Positions 33,531-45,104 of a stretch of DNA of 64,000 nt are shown one piece after another. Every line of letters begins with the position of its first letter. Within the stretch, counting starts at the first letter, position 1. A model generated the notes under the pieces. It was not told the origin of the DNA. It was given only the letters and a program-made list of their open reading frames with translations, and did no database searches. This DNA comes from Hymenopus coronatus. Lineage: Eukaryota > Arthropoda > Insecta > Mantodea > Hymenopodidae. Where the stretch lies: assembly GCA_030762935.1 (NCBI GenBank), contig CM060900.1:439579259-439643258 (forward strand). The letters run 5' to 3'. Made by a program: the position numbers and the translations under genes.

Positions 33531-35949
33531 CTAGTTTCATAATCTTTATACGTTATTTGTATGTACTCTTGTGTATCCATTGCAATTGTATTCTGAATAT
33601 TCATAATATCCTTTGTATTTTTTTATGCAACAAGGCTGAAATGTTATGTAATATTCACGTTATCTAGTACAGTTTGAAATAGACACAAATTTCATGAATT
33701 ACTGTAGCACTATTAAACAGTTGATATGAATTAGTTTCAACTACAGGAATCAGTAGTCTGAAAACCTTGAATTCCTTTTTTGGATTGAAAATATTTAATG
33801 CATAGAATGTATTCAGATGTCAATGTCAATTGAAGCACCACAGTGTAAGAACAATTTTATTGGTTTAATTATTTTCCAGTCAGTTTTGTCACGAGTTCTG
33901 ACATATATTGCACTGTTCCTTAAACAAACAAGAGAGTACAAGAAGTCCTGCTCTTAAAAGTTTCACGTATTAATGCAGTGTGAATCAGAAAACTTCTGTC
34001 AGCCAGTGCTGTGATTGGAAGGCTCAGAAATATTCTTGCAAAGTTTAAGTAGGTATTAGGCAGTCAATAATGTGTACTGGATGCTAGGGTACATAAGTGA
34101 GCTATGGTAGAAAATATTGCTAAGCTGTCATAAAATATGATAGAACATGCTGCAGACACAGGAATGCAAAAACTTATCATTCAAAAGCACGGTGAGGCCT
34201 TCTTATAAATTACTCTTCCGGCATCAGAATTTGAACCTACCCAGTTTATAGTAGTAATCTAAAATACTACAAAGAAATGCTTCTGGGAAATCCTGCCATC
34301 ATAAAGAAAATGCTGATCAATCAGGTATTACGATTATTTTGTTGATACACTATCAAAAGAGACATCTATAGTGGATCTTGCAGTATGGACCTTTGGGGAG
34401 GACATATCTGAAATAAATAACTGCTGATACATTCACTGAAACAGGTATAATGTCTATAAGGCTAGGAGAAAAGCAAATGTCATGCTGTATGATGTGGGAA
34501 CGATTTAAATGAACACTTAGCGAGTAGTAGGAGTGTGTTTTATGACTAGATGAAACCATCTTTGAGACATCATTTAGATGCCAAAAGTTGTTGGAATCAA
34601 ATGCAGTGAAACAATACATAAAAACAGTTAAGGGAAGTTGGAGTCACCTTAATTGCACTCAAAGCTGACGATGTAAGCTCATGTTCACAATACACATTCT
34701 GCTAAATAAATAGGTGAGTGAAGCTATCAAGGGTGTTTAAGGTGACTCCACCTTCCCTCAAGTGCTTTTTCATCAATTAAATGTATTAAGAGTAAGGTTA
34801 CTTGGGGAAATGAAGAAGCCAGTGATCCCACATGTTGCAGATTCATGTTATGAAAACTTACCTGTGTAATGATCTCCAAATGTATGCCAACATCACTGTG
34901 AGCAGAACACATTTTTGTATAGGTACCAGTAAAGTGACAAAAAATAAACAATAACTAGGTGAGCTTCAGCCTTTATTCCAGCAAAAAGTGTTTAAAACAT
35001 ACATGACATATTTTCTGACAAGAGCATGAAGACCAAAATAACAAAAACTTGGTTATGAAATAAGCATTTTTGTGTTCTTCTATGACCTGTATCCATCTTG
35101 GATCTCTCAATATCAAGAATATTTGGCTATTGGTAAAACAAAAAATTGACAACACTATCTCCTGTATAAAAAATTAGCTAAAGGAATTTTATGGTGGGAA
35201 TGGGTGAGGAGCTATATGGGAACATTACTCCACATATCCCCTTGTAACCAATAGACTATTATTTACTTCAGCACCTTAACACCTTACAACTGTTATCTAC
35301 CAAAAAGGTGATCTTATAATGTGATACATTTTGTTGAAGAAAGCTTTACTTTTTCTGCACTCTGTGAGCTATGTTTTGCAGTATTTTTGTACTATATCAT
35401 GCTGAACTGAAATGCTAGTAAATTGGATAATTTTTCTGACATAATTCAGTTCAACGAAATTGAATTTTCAGGATGCTTCTGCACTGCCTTGTCTCTTGTG
35501 GGATTATTCTTGGTGAACAAACTTCATTAGTGTTGATGTTGTAACAGAGGATATATAAGAGTTGGCATTTTTTGTGATGTCAGAGAAACTGCATTTACAC
35601 AGTATTGGACACAGTATAATTTGCTGTTATTTCAAGAATTGTTTTCAGAAATAATTTTCAAGATGACACAATCCTCTGTTACGGTTTGCATTTTACTGAC
35701 ATTGAAAAAATCATGTAGAAACACACAGTCTTGGCATTGTCTTGTAAGGCCTCACATTACTATTAGATTATCCTTTGTATGCTGTTATGTTGTGCTATCA
35801 TGTCATCCAAATTATGACATAAATAACCTCATGAGAATTGATCAAATTATGTAATACAAAGTAAACACTAATCAGGATTAAAGGGATTTTTTTTTCACAC
35901 TGATGGATGACCTATCATCTTAATTATTATTTTTTTAAATTTTGTTTAG
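33531..35949. other. Intronic sequence, largely unassigned
   Basis: AT-rich. A roughly 20-bp inverted pair (AGGGAAGTTGGAGTCACCTTAA near 34632 and its complement near 34735-34756) is the only structure noted. It ends in the acceptor TTTTGTTTAG at 35949. Confidence 0.45.
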
Positions 35950-36073
35950 GATGATGAAAACTCAAGTGGAGTTAGAAGATGGGCTGGAGATGGATGAAGC
36001 AGGTGGTGAAGTAGATTCTGTTGTCTCTATTGTGGAAGCAGATGAAGTGTTGCTGTTGTGGAACAACCGGCAG
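35950..36073 (+). CDS. Itpr: IP3 receptor exon (acidic linker segment)
   Basis: One base completes Arg, then 41 codons: MMKTQVELEDGLEMDEAGGE, VDSVVSIVEADEVLLLWNNR, Q. It follows NADILIETR as in other receptors and contains the acidic, less conserved stretch before the LFW-type motif (LLWNNRQ here). Short length and variable sequence make this the least conserved exon, but the phases (2 in, 0 out) fit exactly between the exons at 30549 and 47109. Acceptor TTTAG; donor CAG|GTACAT. The following intron, 11,035 bp, is the longest complete one here. Confidence 0.93.
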
Positions 36074-36429
36074 GTACATAACACTACCTTCATATTTTAT
36101 TAATGCCATTGCTTACTTTTATTCTTGACCTTTTTGTTGAGCATTATTTAGATTTTTGGACTTCTTTGTATGTCCTAGTATGTAAAAACTGAAGTTATTG
36201 CCAGTGGAGCAACAATAATATTAATATAACAATTAATAATTTGCAAAAAAATTTCACTTATATTTATGAATAAACTCAAGTCAACATATCTTTATTTGAA
36301 TGTATTCATGATGATAAGTGTAATTTTGTTTCAAATTGTTAAGCATTATATTAATATTCTTTGTACTATTTACTGAGGGCAAAGTTGGAAGTGCTGTTGT
36401 GATATGTATATAATTCAAACAAATTTGTA

Positions 36430-36590
36430 TATAATTTCTTGAAGCAATGCATTAGTGTTGCTGCCTCTGGATGAAAAATCTAGGTTCAATTTCAACACCA
36501 TATAGGCCTTTTTTAATGTTAGGAGGTCTGGAACTAGTTGCACTCAGCCTCTTGAATTCTCTGAGGATCCTTGTAACCTCCAAAACATTT
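36430..36590 (+). mobile_element. Decayed SINE (family B), 5' part
   Basis: Matches the head and first body part of the 54979-55325 copy in order: GCATTAGTGTTGCTGCCTC, ATCTAGGTTCAATTTC (B-box position), AGGAGGTCTGGAACTAGT, GCACTCAGCCTCTTGA and a CTGAGG..CC block. Many substitutions; old. Confidence 0.65.
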
Positions 36591-37207
36591 CATCTAGTAA
36601 TGTCAACACAGATATCTCAGACCATAACAGTATATTCGTAACACTGGAGATGCTCAAAAATAATGATGGCTACCGAATTATAAACTGGTCCCAAAAAGGA
36701 AATTTAATCAATATTTTAACTATTTAGGTGTAACTTAAAAATAAAAATTGGACTGAATTAGATAATAACTGTAAATAACAAGACAAATATTTTTTTAAAT
36801 ACTGTAAACCACTTTTATAATACAGCATTCCTACTGAAGACATTATGGACCTCCAAAAATGCCACAAAAGATAAAACATACAAGAGGGATTGTTGTCTCT
36901 TGCAAACAAAAGTGACTGCTTAATAAAACATCAAACAACCTAAACTTTAAGACATAGTTTAAGCAACACTATAAAATCCTAAGTAAGGTCATTAAAGAAG
37001 CAACAATATTGAATAATGAAAACTACATTAAAAATCACAAAAGCAAAGGAAATGCAATTTGGGATATGTAAGTAAAATAGTTACAGAAGTAGAAATTTTT
37101 ATAAAATAACTTAATAAACAATAGTGAGACTATAAAGAATCCTAAAATAATAGCTGTCTTTTTCAACAATTATTTTGCGAGTATAGAAAGACATTAACAC
37201 AATTAGT
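36591..37207 (+). mobile_element. LINE fragment, left part of an interrupted copy
   Basis: Translation shows VNTDISDHNSIFVTLEM (the end of an APE-type endonuclease) near 36600-36650. Further on comes a region resembling the endonuclease-RT linker (IKEATILNN, NAIWDM, KTLTQLV). The reading resumes at 41261 with LVTNHASNYLHITPEEQIKQAI, so 37208-41260 is an insertion within this LINE. Confidence 0.65.
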
Positions 37208-37685
37208 TCCCCACTCTACCTCAGGGATCCCCATTTATGGGATATGTGGATGGCAACCACAAGGTACCCAAGCTGAGCAAAACAGTACTTCCGCTTACTG
37301 GTGTTTTGCTCTTTACCGTAATCTCTTCTATCTAACCTACCTTGGTCATCCCTTGTTCTTTTTCCACACTGATGCTATTAGGTTACTTGAGGGCTAGGTA
37401 GTCCTTATTTTTCCATTCCTTTCCTTTCATCTCTCTTCCCCTTCCTGACCAAGGAAGAAATTTGAGCCATACATGGTGATCTACCATGGCATGTACAAGC
37501 GACTCTTCATTGGCAATGAGAGATAAGGTCGGTGAAAATTTTTTAGTCCTCCCGACTAGGTCAAAGTGACCCACTGACCACTGTCAGGTGTGGTCCTCCA
37601 TTCAAATTGGAGGTTGTGAATGAGTGATGTAACTGCCAAAACGTAAAACTGTTGCTCATACCAAAAGAGTTACATTAAAGCTCAA

Positions 37686-38240
37686 ATGAACATGTTTCCC
37701 AGTGTAAAATATTCCAGTGATAAAAAGTCCCCCAATCGGATCTATGGGTGGGGGACTACCCTGGTTATTCAAACAAAAAACATTAAAAACAATAGTAAAA
37801 TAACTATTGCTCAGTGGAATGCAGGAGGCCTGTCATCAGCCAAGATAACTGAACTTCAACACATATTGAAAGAAGAGACGATAGAGGTGCTAGCTATTTT
37901 GGAAGCAAATGTATCTGATGAAACTGTGAAATACTACCAGTTTAAGAACTACCATACCTACATACTACCCAAATCCAGACAAGTAGCTGGTGGCATCATA
38001 ATAACGATTCACAAATTTTTGACATATCAATTTAAAATAATAAAAGATATGAATCATAATGATAAAACTGAAACTGTCAAAATAGAAATATAGAAATCAA
38101 ACTAACACTTCAAAATGTATGCTGTATATAATCCTCCAAATAATATTCCAGATACTAGTAAAATGGAAGTCGGAAGGAAAATTATTATTGTTGGTGATTT
38201 TAATGCACACACAAAGGAATGGGGATAGCAAAATTACAAT
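37686..38240 (+). pseudogene. APE-type endonuclease domain of the I-like LINE
   Basis: The N-terminal block AQWNAGGLSSAKITELQ and the Mg-binding-type EANVSD segment are in an open frame to 38093. After a frame change and a gap, GDFNAHTKEWG appears near 38195. It continues as NPDLTLVSSDIM near 38355. The catalytic wording is preserved although the frame is broken. Confidence 0.8.
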
Positions 38241-39289
38241 CCAGCTGATAAAACAATGATTGATTGACTTCATTTGACAAGTTCAAATGCTCTTGAACTT
38301 GTTTATGATAAAGCAGACCGTCCAGTTTTTTTTACATTATAACGGGTCAACATCTAATCCAGACTTAACTCTAGTCTCTTCTGATATTATGCCTAAAACA
38401 TTAAGAAAAATTGAAGGGGACCCAGGATATGTATACAGAATAATCATTGCAACTATTGACATTGGTACAAATAAACATCATAATTCCAAAAATAATAACA
38501 ATAAATGCTCTAGGCATTACAAAAAGACTAGGAGGGAGATGTTTCAACAAATGTTAGAAGACTTTTTTCAAGTTTTGTAGTAGATAATAGTTATCAAGTG
38601 ATGCTCTTCTAAAGAAATTTTGTAGCATTATTTTGTGATGTGCAAAGAAATGCATATCTAGAGGAAAAATGAAACATTATAAACGATTTTGTACAGAAAA
38701 GCTCACCAAATTAAAGAAGGATAGAGATGAAGCAAGATCACAAGCTGAACAAATACATCATCACAAAGATATACAGCATTGGAGAAAACTAGCAGCAGAA
38801 CTTAAAAAAGAAGTCATTCTTTCCAAAAAACCATTTGTTCAAAATTTCTTAGAAAAACTAGATTATAGAAAAGATAATAAAAATGACCATAACTTTATCA
38901 ATGTCCTAAACAACAAGTGTAATCCTGACAAACAATCAATTAAAACTAACAAAGCTGTAACAAATGAAAAACAAATTGCAAGTTCTTTTCAAAATTCTAC
39001 ACTAAATACTTACCTCCATCGAAAAACATGAAAAATGAAGAAAAAGATATGCAAAAACAAATCAAAATCAAGTTCCACTGCCTAGACACTCATGATGTCT
39101 TCACACAAGATTTTGACATCCAGGAACTTAACAATGCAATTGATCAACTGAAAAATAGTAAATATCCATGACCTGATCAAATATAAGGTAAAATGATTAA
39201 ACATTTAGGTAACAAAGATCTCAGTATTTGTATACAATTATTCAATTTAATAATACCCATCCTGAAACTAAATAAATCAGCAGAAAATA

Positions 39290-40210
39290 TCCAAAACTAC
39301 AAACCTCTTTCCCTAACTAGTACCCTTACCAAATTTATGGAAAAGAATCTGCACTAGACTTAACTGGTTTCTTAAAAACCAAAACATACTTACTCCAGCA
39401 CAGGCAGGCTTCAGAGAGTATCAATCTACAACTCAACAAACAATTAAACTCAGCCAAAAAATCAAAGATAATTTAGATAAACAGGAGACAGTATTAGCAG
39501 TCTTTGTAGATTTTAAAAGTGCTTATGATTTTGTTTGGCGAATAAATTTACTAGATAAAATGCATAAAATAGGCCTAAATAACAACGTGCTGTGTTGGTT
39601 TTATAATATTTTAATTCAGTGCTTTTCTGCTACTAGATATGTAGAAACAATATCAAAATTCAAACAGTCAAAAAGAGGTCTTCCTCAAGATTCTGTCTCC
39701 AGTACTATCCTCTTCAACATGATGATAAATGACCTTCCAAAAAAATTGAAAGAATCACACAATATGAACTGAGCCCTTTTTGCTGACAATCTAGTAATTT
39801 GGACTTCACTAAAAAGAAAATATCACCACCAACTCACCTCACAAGTGAATGATGCACTTTGTAAATTATCCAGCTGGTGTAAAGAAAATGATATGCAACT
39901 TAACACAGAGAAAACAAATTATCAAATGTTCTCTCTATCTCATAAATCACCAACACTCTTACTTATATTGGACAACAACCCAATCACTCAATCAGATGCT
40001 TATAAATATTTAGGGGTAACATTTGGCAACAAGCTAACATGGAAACTTCATATATTGAAAGTAACAAAGAAAGCCAGAAGAAGACTTTCCATTTTGAAAA
40101 GATTTGCTGGAAGCAAATGGAGATGTCCTAGACATGTATTGAATACTACATATAAAGCCCTATCAAACCAATTCTCCAGTATGGTAGTGAAACAATTTTT
40201 ACAGCAATAA
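39290..40210 (+). pseudogene. Reverse transcriptase domain of the I-like LINE
   Basis: Ordered RT motifs: AGFREYQSTTQQT, LAVFVDFKSAYDFVW (motif A Asp present), KRGLPQDSVSSTILFNM, FADN (motif C, expected FADD, second Asp changed) and LNTEKTNYQMF...YKYLGVTF. Interrupted by stops near 39330 and 39770. Confidence 0.85.
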
Positions 40211-40484
40211 ATCAAATTTAGATAAACTAGAGAAAGTTCAAAATTAAGCATTACGCATTATTACGGGTACTGTTTCATCTACTCCCAATTTAGTTCTGCA
40301 AGATTTACACACAACATATCATTACAGGCAGACAGAATTCAACGTAGTCTTGTCTTATATGAAAAGTTAAAAGGCTACTTAATATAGACTACTGGAGAAA
40401 TTAATTAACAAAAAAGATGCAAACCCAATTCAACTAAAACAAGTTGCCTTAGAAAGTATCTACACAAAATTCCCAGAAAATAAG

Positions 40485-40880
40485 ATATATTAATACTGAT
40501 GGATCTAAAATTAGACATAATTTTAATGATACAGAAGATGCTGGAATATACAGCAAATTATTTTGCCCTTGCATATCTCTTGGTCCAAACTCAACCCATT
40601 TCAATGGTGAACTTGAGGCAATCAATTCTGCATTGAATCAGCTTTTCTACCACATTAATGCCTTCAATAAAGCAGTCATCTTTAGTAATTAAAAATCTGC
40701 ATTACAAGGCATTTGTACCAATGTATGTACAACAAAAAGAACATCTGAAATATGCCAAAGCATTAAACACTTATAATCTCTTCACAAATCAATAATTTTA
40801 CAGTGTATTCCTGCACATTGTGGAGTTCTTGATAATGAAAAGGCAGATGCCTTAGCAAAACAAGGCACAACGATCCACTA
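40485..40880 (+). pseudogene. RNase H domain of the I-like LINE
   Basis: Contains TDGSKI (first catalytic Asp), GELEAINSAL (catalytic Glu) and IPAHCGVLDNEKADALAKQG (the terminal His/Asp region). A stop replaces the expected Asp block after IFSN. Confidence 0.85.
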
Positions 40881-41260
40881 AATTAAAAACTCATCATTAT
40901 CATTTCACTCACCAAAGCTAATAATTTAGAAAACCATCCAACAAAATACATATGACAGTTTAAATCAAGAGAGTATAAATAGGCAATGGAAAACCTTGTT
41001 GAACAATGCAACAGTAATTCCAGAATGTCCATAATCAAAAGCTGTTGCTCTATTTCGATTACATACAGGAAATGATTGCTCGGCTGCTCATCTACATAAA
41101 CTACACATCCTTTGAACTTAAAATTGTGTACTTTGTAGAGAAGAGGACTCTACAATGAATATGACTCATGAAGTGGCAAAATTTAACAGCTACAGATCTC
41201 TCATTGCACTACTGGGAAGCAAGAAGACAAATGGAAGAAAAGAACTCCAATATGCTGAGC

Positions 41261-42010
41261 ATTAGTAACCAACCATGCCTCTAATTACTTACATATCACA
41301 CCTGAAGAGCAAATCAAACAAGCAATCAGCTCCTTAAAAAGCAAAAACTGCAGTGGTTATGATAGCATTCTGAATTCAATTGTACAGCAATGTGGAAAAT
41401 ATTTAGTAAAACCTCTTATGAATATCTGCAATTTAGCTTTAGTAAATGGCTGCTTTCCTGAAGCCCTTAAAACAGCAAAGATTAAGCAAATTTTTAAAAA
41501 GGAGGAAAGAACCTAGATTGAAAATTATAAACCTTTATCCCTAATTTTGATGTTCTCTAAGATTATTGAAAAGGTCATGTTTAACAGATTAATACACTTC
41601 CTGGATAAATACGATATTATCTCAAACACAAAATTTGGGTTCTGAAAGGGATAATCAATCAACTCAGCCATTTTCTCCCTCTTAGAGGACATTGTAGGTG
41701 CCAAACATAAAAAGGAGTATGTGATATGATTACTCATGGACTTTTTGAAGGTGTTTGATACCATGACATTCTCTTGCAAAAGCTTGACTGTTGTGATATA
41801 AGGACGAACTGCAAATTTATGGTTAAAAATTTATCTTAGAAATAGATCCCAAGTGGTGGAAATTGACAATAGGCAGTCAATGATGTTCAAATTTCTAAGT
41901 GTGGTATTCTGCAAGGTTCTATATTAGTACCATTGCTAATTTTACTGTATGTAAATAATCTTCCGCTTCACCTTGCACCTTCAAATGGTGTTCTATTTAG
42001 ACACAATAAT
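41261..42010 (+). mobile_element. LINE fragment, right part of the interrupted copy
   Basis: RT wording in order: TPEEQIKQAISSLKSKNCSG, PLMNICNLALVNGCFPEALK, ENYKPLSLI.., IISNTKFGF, then LRNRSQVVEI and a CKVLY/VNNLP block. This is the fingers/palm part of a Jockey/CR1-type LINE, continuing the copy broken at 37207. It ends before the YADD box, where Penelope-like sequence begins. Confidence 0.75.
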
Positions 42011-42044
42011 ATTTATTGGAATTCTCACACTGTGAAGTACAATA

Positions 42045-43560
42045 ATTATAATTAACTAGCATTGACTTGACATAAACACACTTATGCTTCACAAACCTTG
42101 TTTTCCTTTAGGACAATTGTTCCACCTTCCTTGAAGGCATCCTCAACTATGGTCAAATGGTGGGACATCTTAGTCTTGCTACTGGCAGCATCTGGTGTTG
42201 ATTCTATGAGTTTCAAAAGAATGTTGTCTTCTGCTGAAAAATCAAAATTCATGAGTTTTCATGTAGATATTTTACCATACGTTTAGTTCCGCAGTTTTTT
42301 TTATGGATTTTAGAAGACGAGTTTCATTTTTAATATTGTGATTTTTCTCCCCAAAATGCGCTGCAACAGCTGAATTATCCATTTCATTATTTCTTATGTT
42401 TCTAAAATGTTGTTTAAGATGTGTATGTATGTTTTGTTTTGTCTGACCAATGTACATATCAGTACAGTCCGAGCAACTAATGTTATATATACCTGGTTTC
42501 TTTCCTGGAGGTGTCTTTCCTTTTTTAGGATGTTTGACCAGAGTTTTGATGCTGTAGCTGTTTCTGGTGGGTGCTAGAGTGATGTTGAACTCTCTGAAAA
42601 TGAGTTATGGGTGGATGATATGTGAATCTTCTGAATGCTTTCTTCTTTTTAATTGTTAGTAGTGTTGTAGTTTCTTTTATATATCTCAACTTTTTAAACC
42701 TCTTAATTTTTTGGTCGACAAGTTGTTAGGTGAAATCATTTTTCTGTGCTGTTTTTACTATTTCTGTACATTCCCTACTGTATTCCCTTTAGTTCAATGG
42801 AATGCTAGTTATCCTGTACCCTAGACTGTTGATTCTTGCATGTTTATGTGAAATAGGTTTAAAACCCTCTGCTTTTATGCAATGGTTGGTATGTGAATCT
42901 TTCCTATTGATTCCAATGTCTGAGTGTCTTGTGATTTTCAAATCTAGGAATGGTAGAGTAGTCAGTTTGAATTTCTAAAGTGAAGTTTATGGTAGTCTCC
43001 TGCAAATTCAAATTCAAAAGTTTTAAGGCATCTGTGATTTACTATGACAAACATAGTAACTGTACCAAGTTTTAAAGATGATAGGGAAAACAGTGTTAAC
43101 GTGGGTTTCAGATTGACTCATGCAGAGATTGGCTAAAGATAGTGGCAATGGATTACCCATAGCTAGTCCAGATTGTTGCTTATAAAATTTATCCTGGAAT
43201 GTGAAGCAAGTCTATTCTATACAAATTTTGTTAATTTGACATATTCTTGTCACATTCTCTTCCAAATTAATGTCTTTAAGCCATTGTTGTAGCACTATCA
43301 GAAGTTTTTCTTTCAAAATACTGGGAAAGAGAGATTTAACACCAATCTATTTATTGATGATTATTTTTTTTTCAGAAATATAAGTAAAGTTTCATTGGAG
43401 TTAACCTTAAATAAATCAATGTCTAAGTTAACTTATTGGCCTCAAGTTTAACAGAGTGATTCTTGATTTCAGTAGATGCTTAGCTTCAATAATTAATCAG
43501 TACCATATTTTGATGAATAATTCAGTCATATGCAATCAGATTAGTACTAAATTTTTAGGC
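42045..43560 (-). mobile_element. Penelope-like retroelement, minus
   Basis: The minus-strand frame at 42272-42457 encodes the start of a GIY-YIG endonuclease (preceded by YNISCSDCTD, then MYIGQTKQN, HLKQHFRNIRN, AVAAHFGEKNHNI). This nuclease fused C-terminal to RT defines Penelope-like elements. Upstream (to 43560) decayed RT wording such as HIPTIA-KQRVLNLFH and segments with stops is readable. It is truncated at its 5' side, with no intact ORF. Confidence 0.8.
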
Positions 43561-43792
43561 ACTACTATCAACACATACAGGGTGAAAATTATTTAAACCG
43601 ACAAACTCTGCAAGGTTGTAGGGGACACCAAAACAAATATTTTTCCTTAGTGTCATTTTTTCCTATGATGATTATTTAAACCGGTAGAGGGTGAATTGCG
43701 CCCTTCAGTTGTCATGAATGCAATTGCTGTTGATGGTAGGAATTGTTTTATCCATCAGTGTAGTGTGCATACTGTACAGTATCTGTTTACTA

Positions 43793-44862
43793 ATGGAGCG
43801 ATACACCTGGAGTGAGTACACTGATATGGTTGGTGGGTACTACGTAGTGCACCACAATGGACGAGCTGCACAGCAGCTTTATCAACAACAATATCCTAAT
43901 CAATGTACCCCGCATCATACGACGTTTACTGCTGTGTACCAACATCTGCGCAAGACCGGGTCATTTAGCAGAGGAATTGGACAGGGACGCCGTCGCACAG
44001 TAAGAACGCTGCAATTTGAGGAAGCTGTCCTGCAGCATGTGGAGCGAGATCCTTCTATCAGCACTCGTGCAATTGCGCGTAACATGGGGACGAATCAGAT
44101 GAATGTAAGAAACGTCCTTCATGAGCAATACTTACGTCCATTTCACCTACAGCGTGTCCACAACCTGGAACCAGTTGATTATGCACCCAGAGCACAGTTT
44201 TCGCAGTGGTACCTGGAACAGTTTCAAATGCATCCTACATTTCCATCCTCTGTGTTGTTTACAGATGAAGCAACGTTTGCGCGTGATGGAGTATTCAACA
44301 TGCATAATTTGCATGTTTGGAGTGAGGATAACCCACATGCCACAGTTACTCGCGCACATCAAGTGCGGTTCATCGTTAATGTGTGGGCCGGTATTGTTGG
44401 GGACTGTTTAATTGGGCCATATCTCCTACCTAGGCCATTAAATGGCAGGCACTATCACAATTTTCTCGCCAGAGCATTGCCAGAATTGCTGGAGGATGTC
44501 CCGCTCCCTACAAGACAACACATGTGGTTCCAACATGACGGGGCGCCAACGCATTTCAGTCGTCCTGTGCGTCGATTCTTGAACCGACAGTGCAGAGAAG
44601 TGGATTGGCAGAGGTGGTCCTACCATGGCCTGCTCGATCCCCAGATATGACCCCTATGGATTTTTTTGTGTGGGGAGAGATGAGCAACCTAGTTTACAGA
44701 ACTCCTGTTGTACCAGAAGAGGATCTGGTTGCCTGGATAGTAGCAGCAGCAGGAGCAATTAACGACACTCCTGGAGTTTTTGCCCGTGTTAGACAGAACA
44801 TGATCCGTCGGTGTCAGCTTTGTTTAAATGTCAATGGAGGCATTTTTGAACCTCTACTGTAA
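43793..44862 (+). pseudogene. IS630/Tc1-mariner-type DDE transposase, frameshifted
   Basis: The frame starting at MERYTWSEY (43793) is open to 44650. A HTH-type DNA-binding region (HHTTFTAVYQHLRKTGSFS; RAIARNMGTNQMNVRNVL) is followed by the catalytic domain. VLFTDEATF holds the first Asp. VNVWAGIVGDCLIGPYLLP follows, and MWFQHDGAPTHF holds the second. The frame then breaks near 44600-44640; the C-terminal part continues in another frame as WPARSPDMTPMDFFVWGEM (third acidic position) and ends IFEPLL at 44862. One or two small indels at the join inactivate it. The ATG at 43718 gives an upstream extension with no family support, so 43793 is preferred. This family is common in ants and other insects. 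Confidence 0.93.
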
Positions 44863-44892
44863 TTTGAGTAATTGCGTTGTGTTCATGTGTTT

Positions 44893-44965
44893 TCTCTTGG
44901 TAATAAATAATGCAAAAGTGTTTGTTGGTGTCTCTTGGTAATAAAAAATGCAAAAGTGTTTGTTA
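44893..44965. repeat. 38-bp tandem duplication in the Tc1-like element
   Basis: TCTCTTGGTAATAAA.AATGC followed by AAAAGTGTTTGTT occurs at 44893 and again at 44931. It lies between the transposase stop and the right TIR; each copy contains an AATAAA-type signal. Confidence 0.92.
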
Positions 44966-45104
44966 GTTTTTTGATGTCAGAGAAATCTTCCTCTACCGGT
45001 TTAAATAATCCTCATAGGAAAAAATGACATTAAGGAAAAATATTTGTTTTGGTGTCCCCTACAACCTCCCAGAGTTTGTCGGTTTAAATAATTTTCACCC
45101 TGTA

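Larger units (their letters stand above)
37208..41260 (+). mobile_element. I-clade-like LINE, near full length, decayed
   Basis: Inserted into another LINE; ATTAGT at 37202-37207 and 41261-41266 is the likely target duplication. A GC-richer, non-coding 5' section (37210-37680) is followed by an APE endonuclease (ITIAQWNAGGLSSAK; IIVGDFNAHTKEWG; STNPDLTLVSSD). Next comes a reverse transcriptase (VDFKSAYDFVWR at 39500; GLPQDSVSS at 39680; FADN for FADD at 39780). A ribonuclease H follows (NTDGSKI, FNGELEAINSAL near 40490-40640; PAHCGVLDNEKADALAK near 40810). A Cys/His tail (CVLCREED) ends it. RNase H after RT points to the I superfamily. Many stops and frameshifts: inactive. Confidence 0.88.
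43578..45102 (+). mobile_element. Tc1/mariner-type transposon with ~107-bp TIRs
   Basis: TA duplicates at 43576-43577 and 45103-45104. Inside, the first ~107 bp (CAGGGTGAAAATTATTTAAACC... to TTTAAACCGG at about 43684) are almost exactly repeated in inverse orientation at 44996-45102. The TIRs hold subterminal inner copies of TTTAAACCG at both ends. A single transposase gene lies between them. Nearly identical TIRs and a mostly open transposase indicate a comparatively recent copy. Confidence 0.97.

Noticed and set aside
34632..34757. Inverted pair of about 20 bp (GGGAAGTTGGAGTCACC and complement)
   Set aside because: Short, no further pairing outside or inside, no target duplication; too little to call an element.
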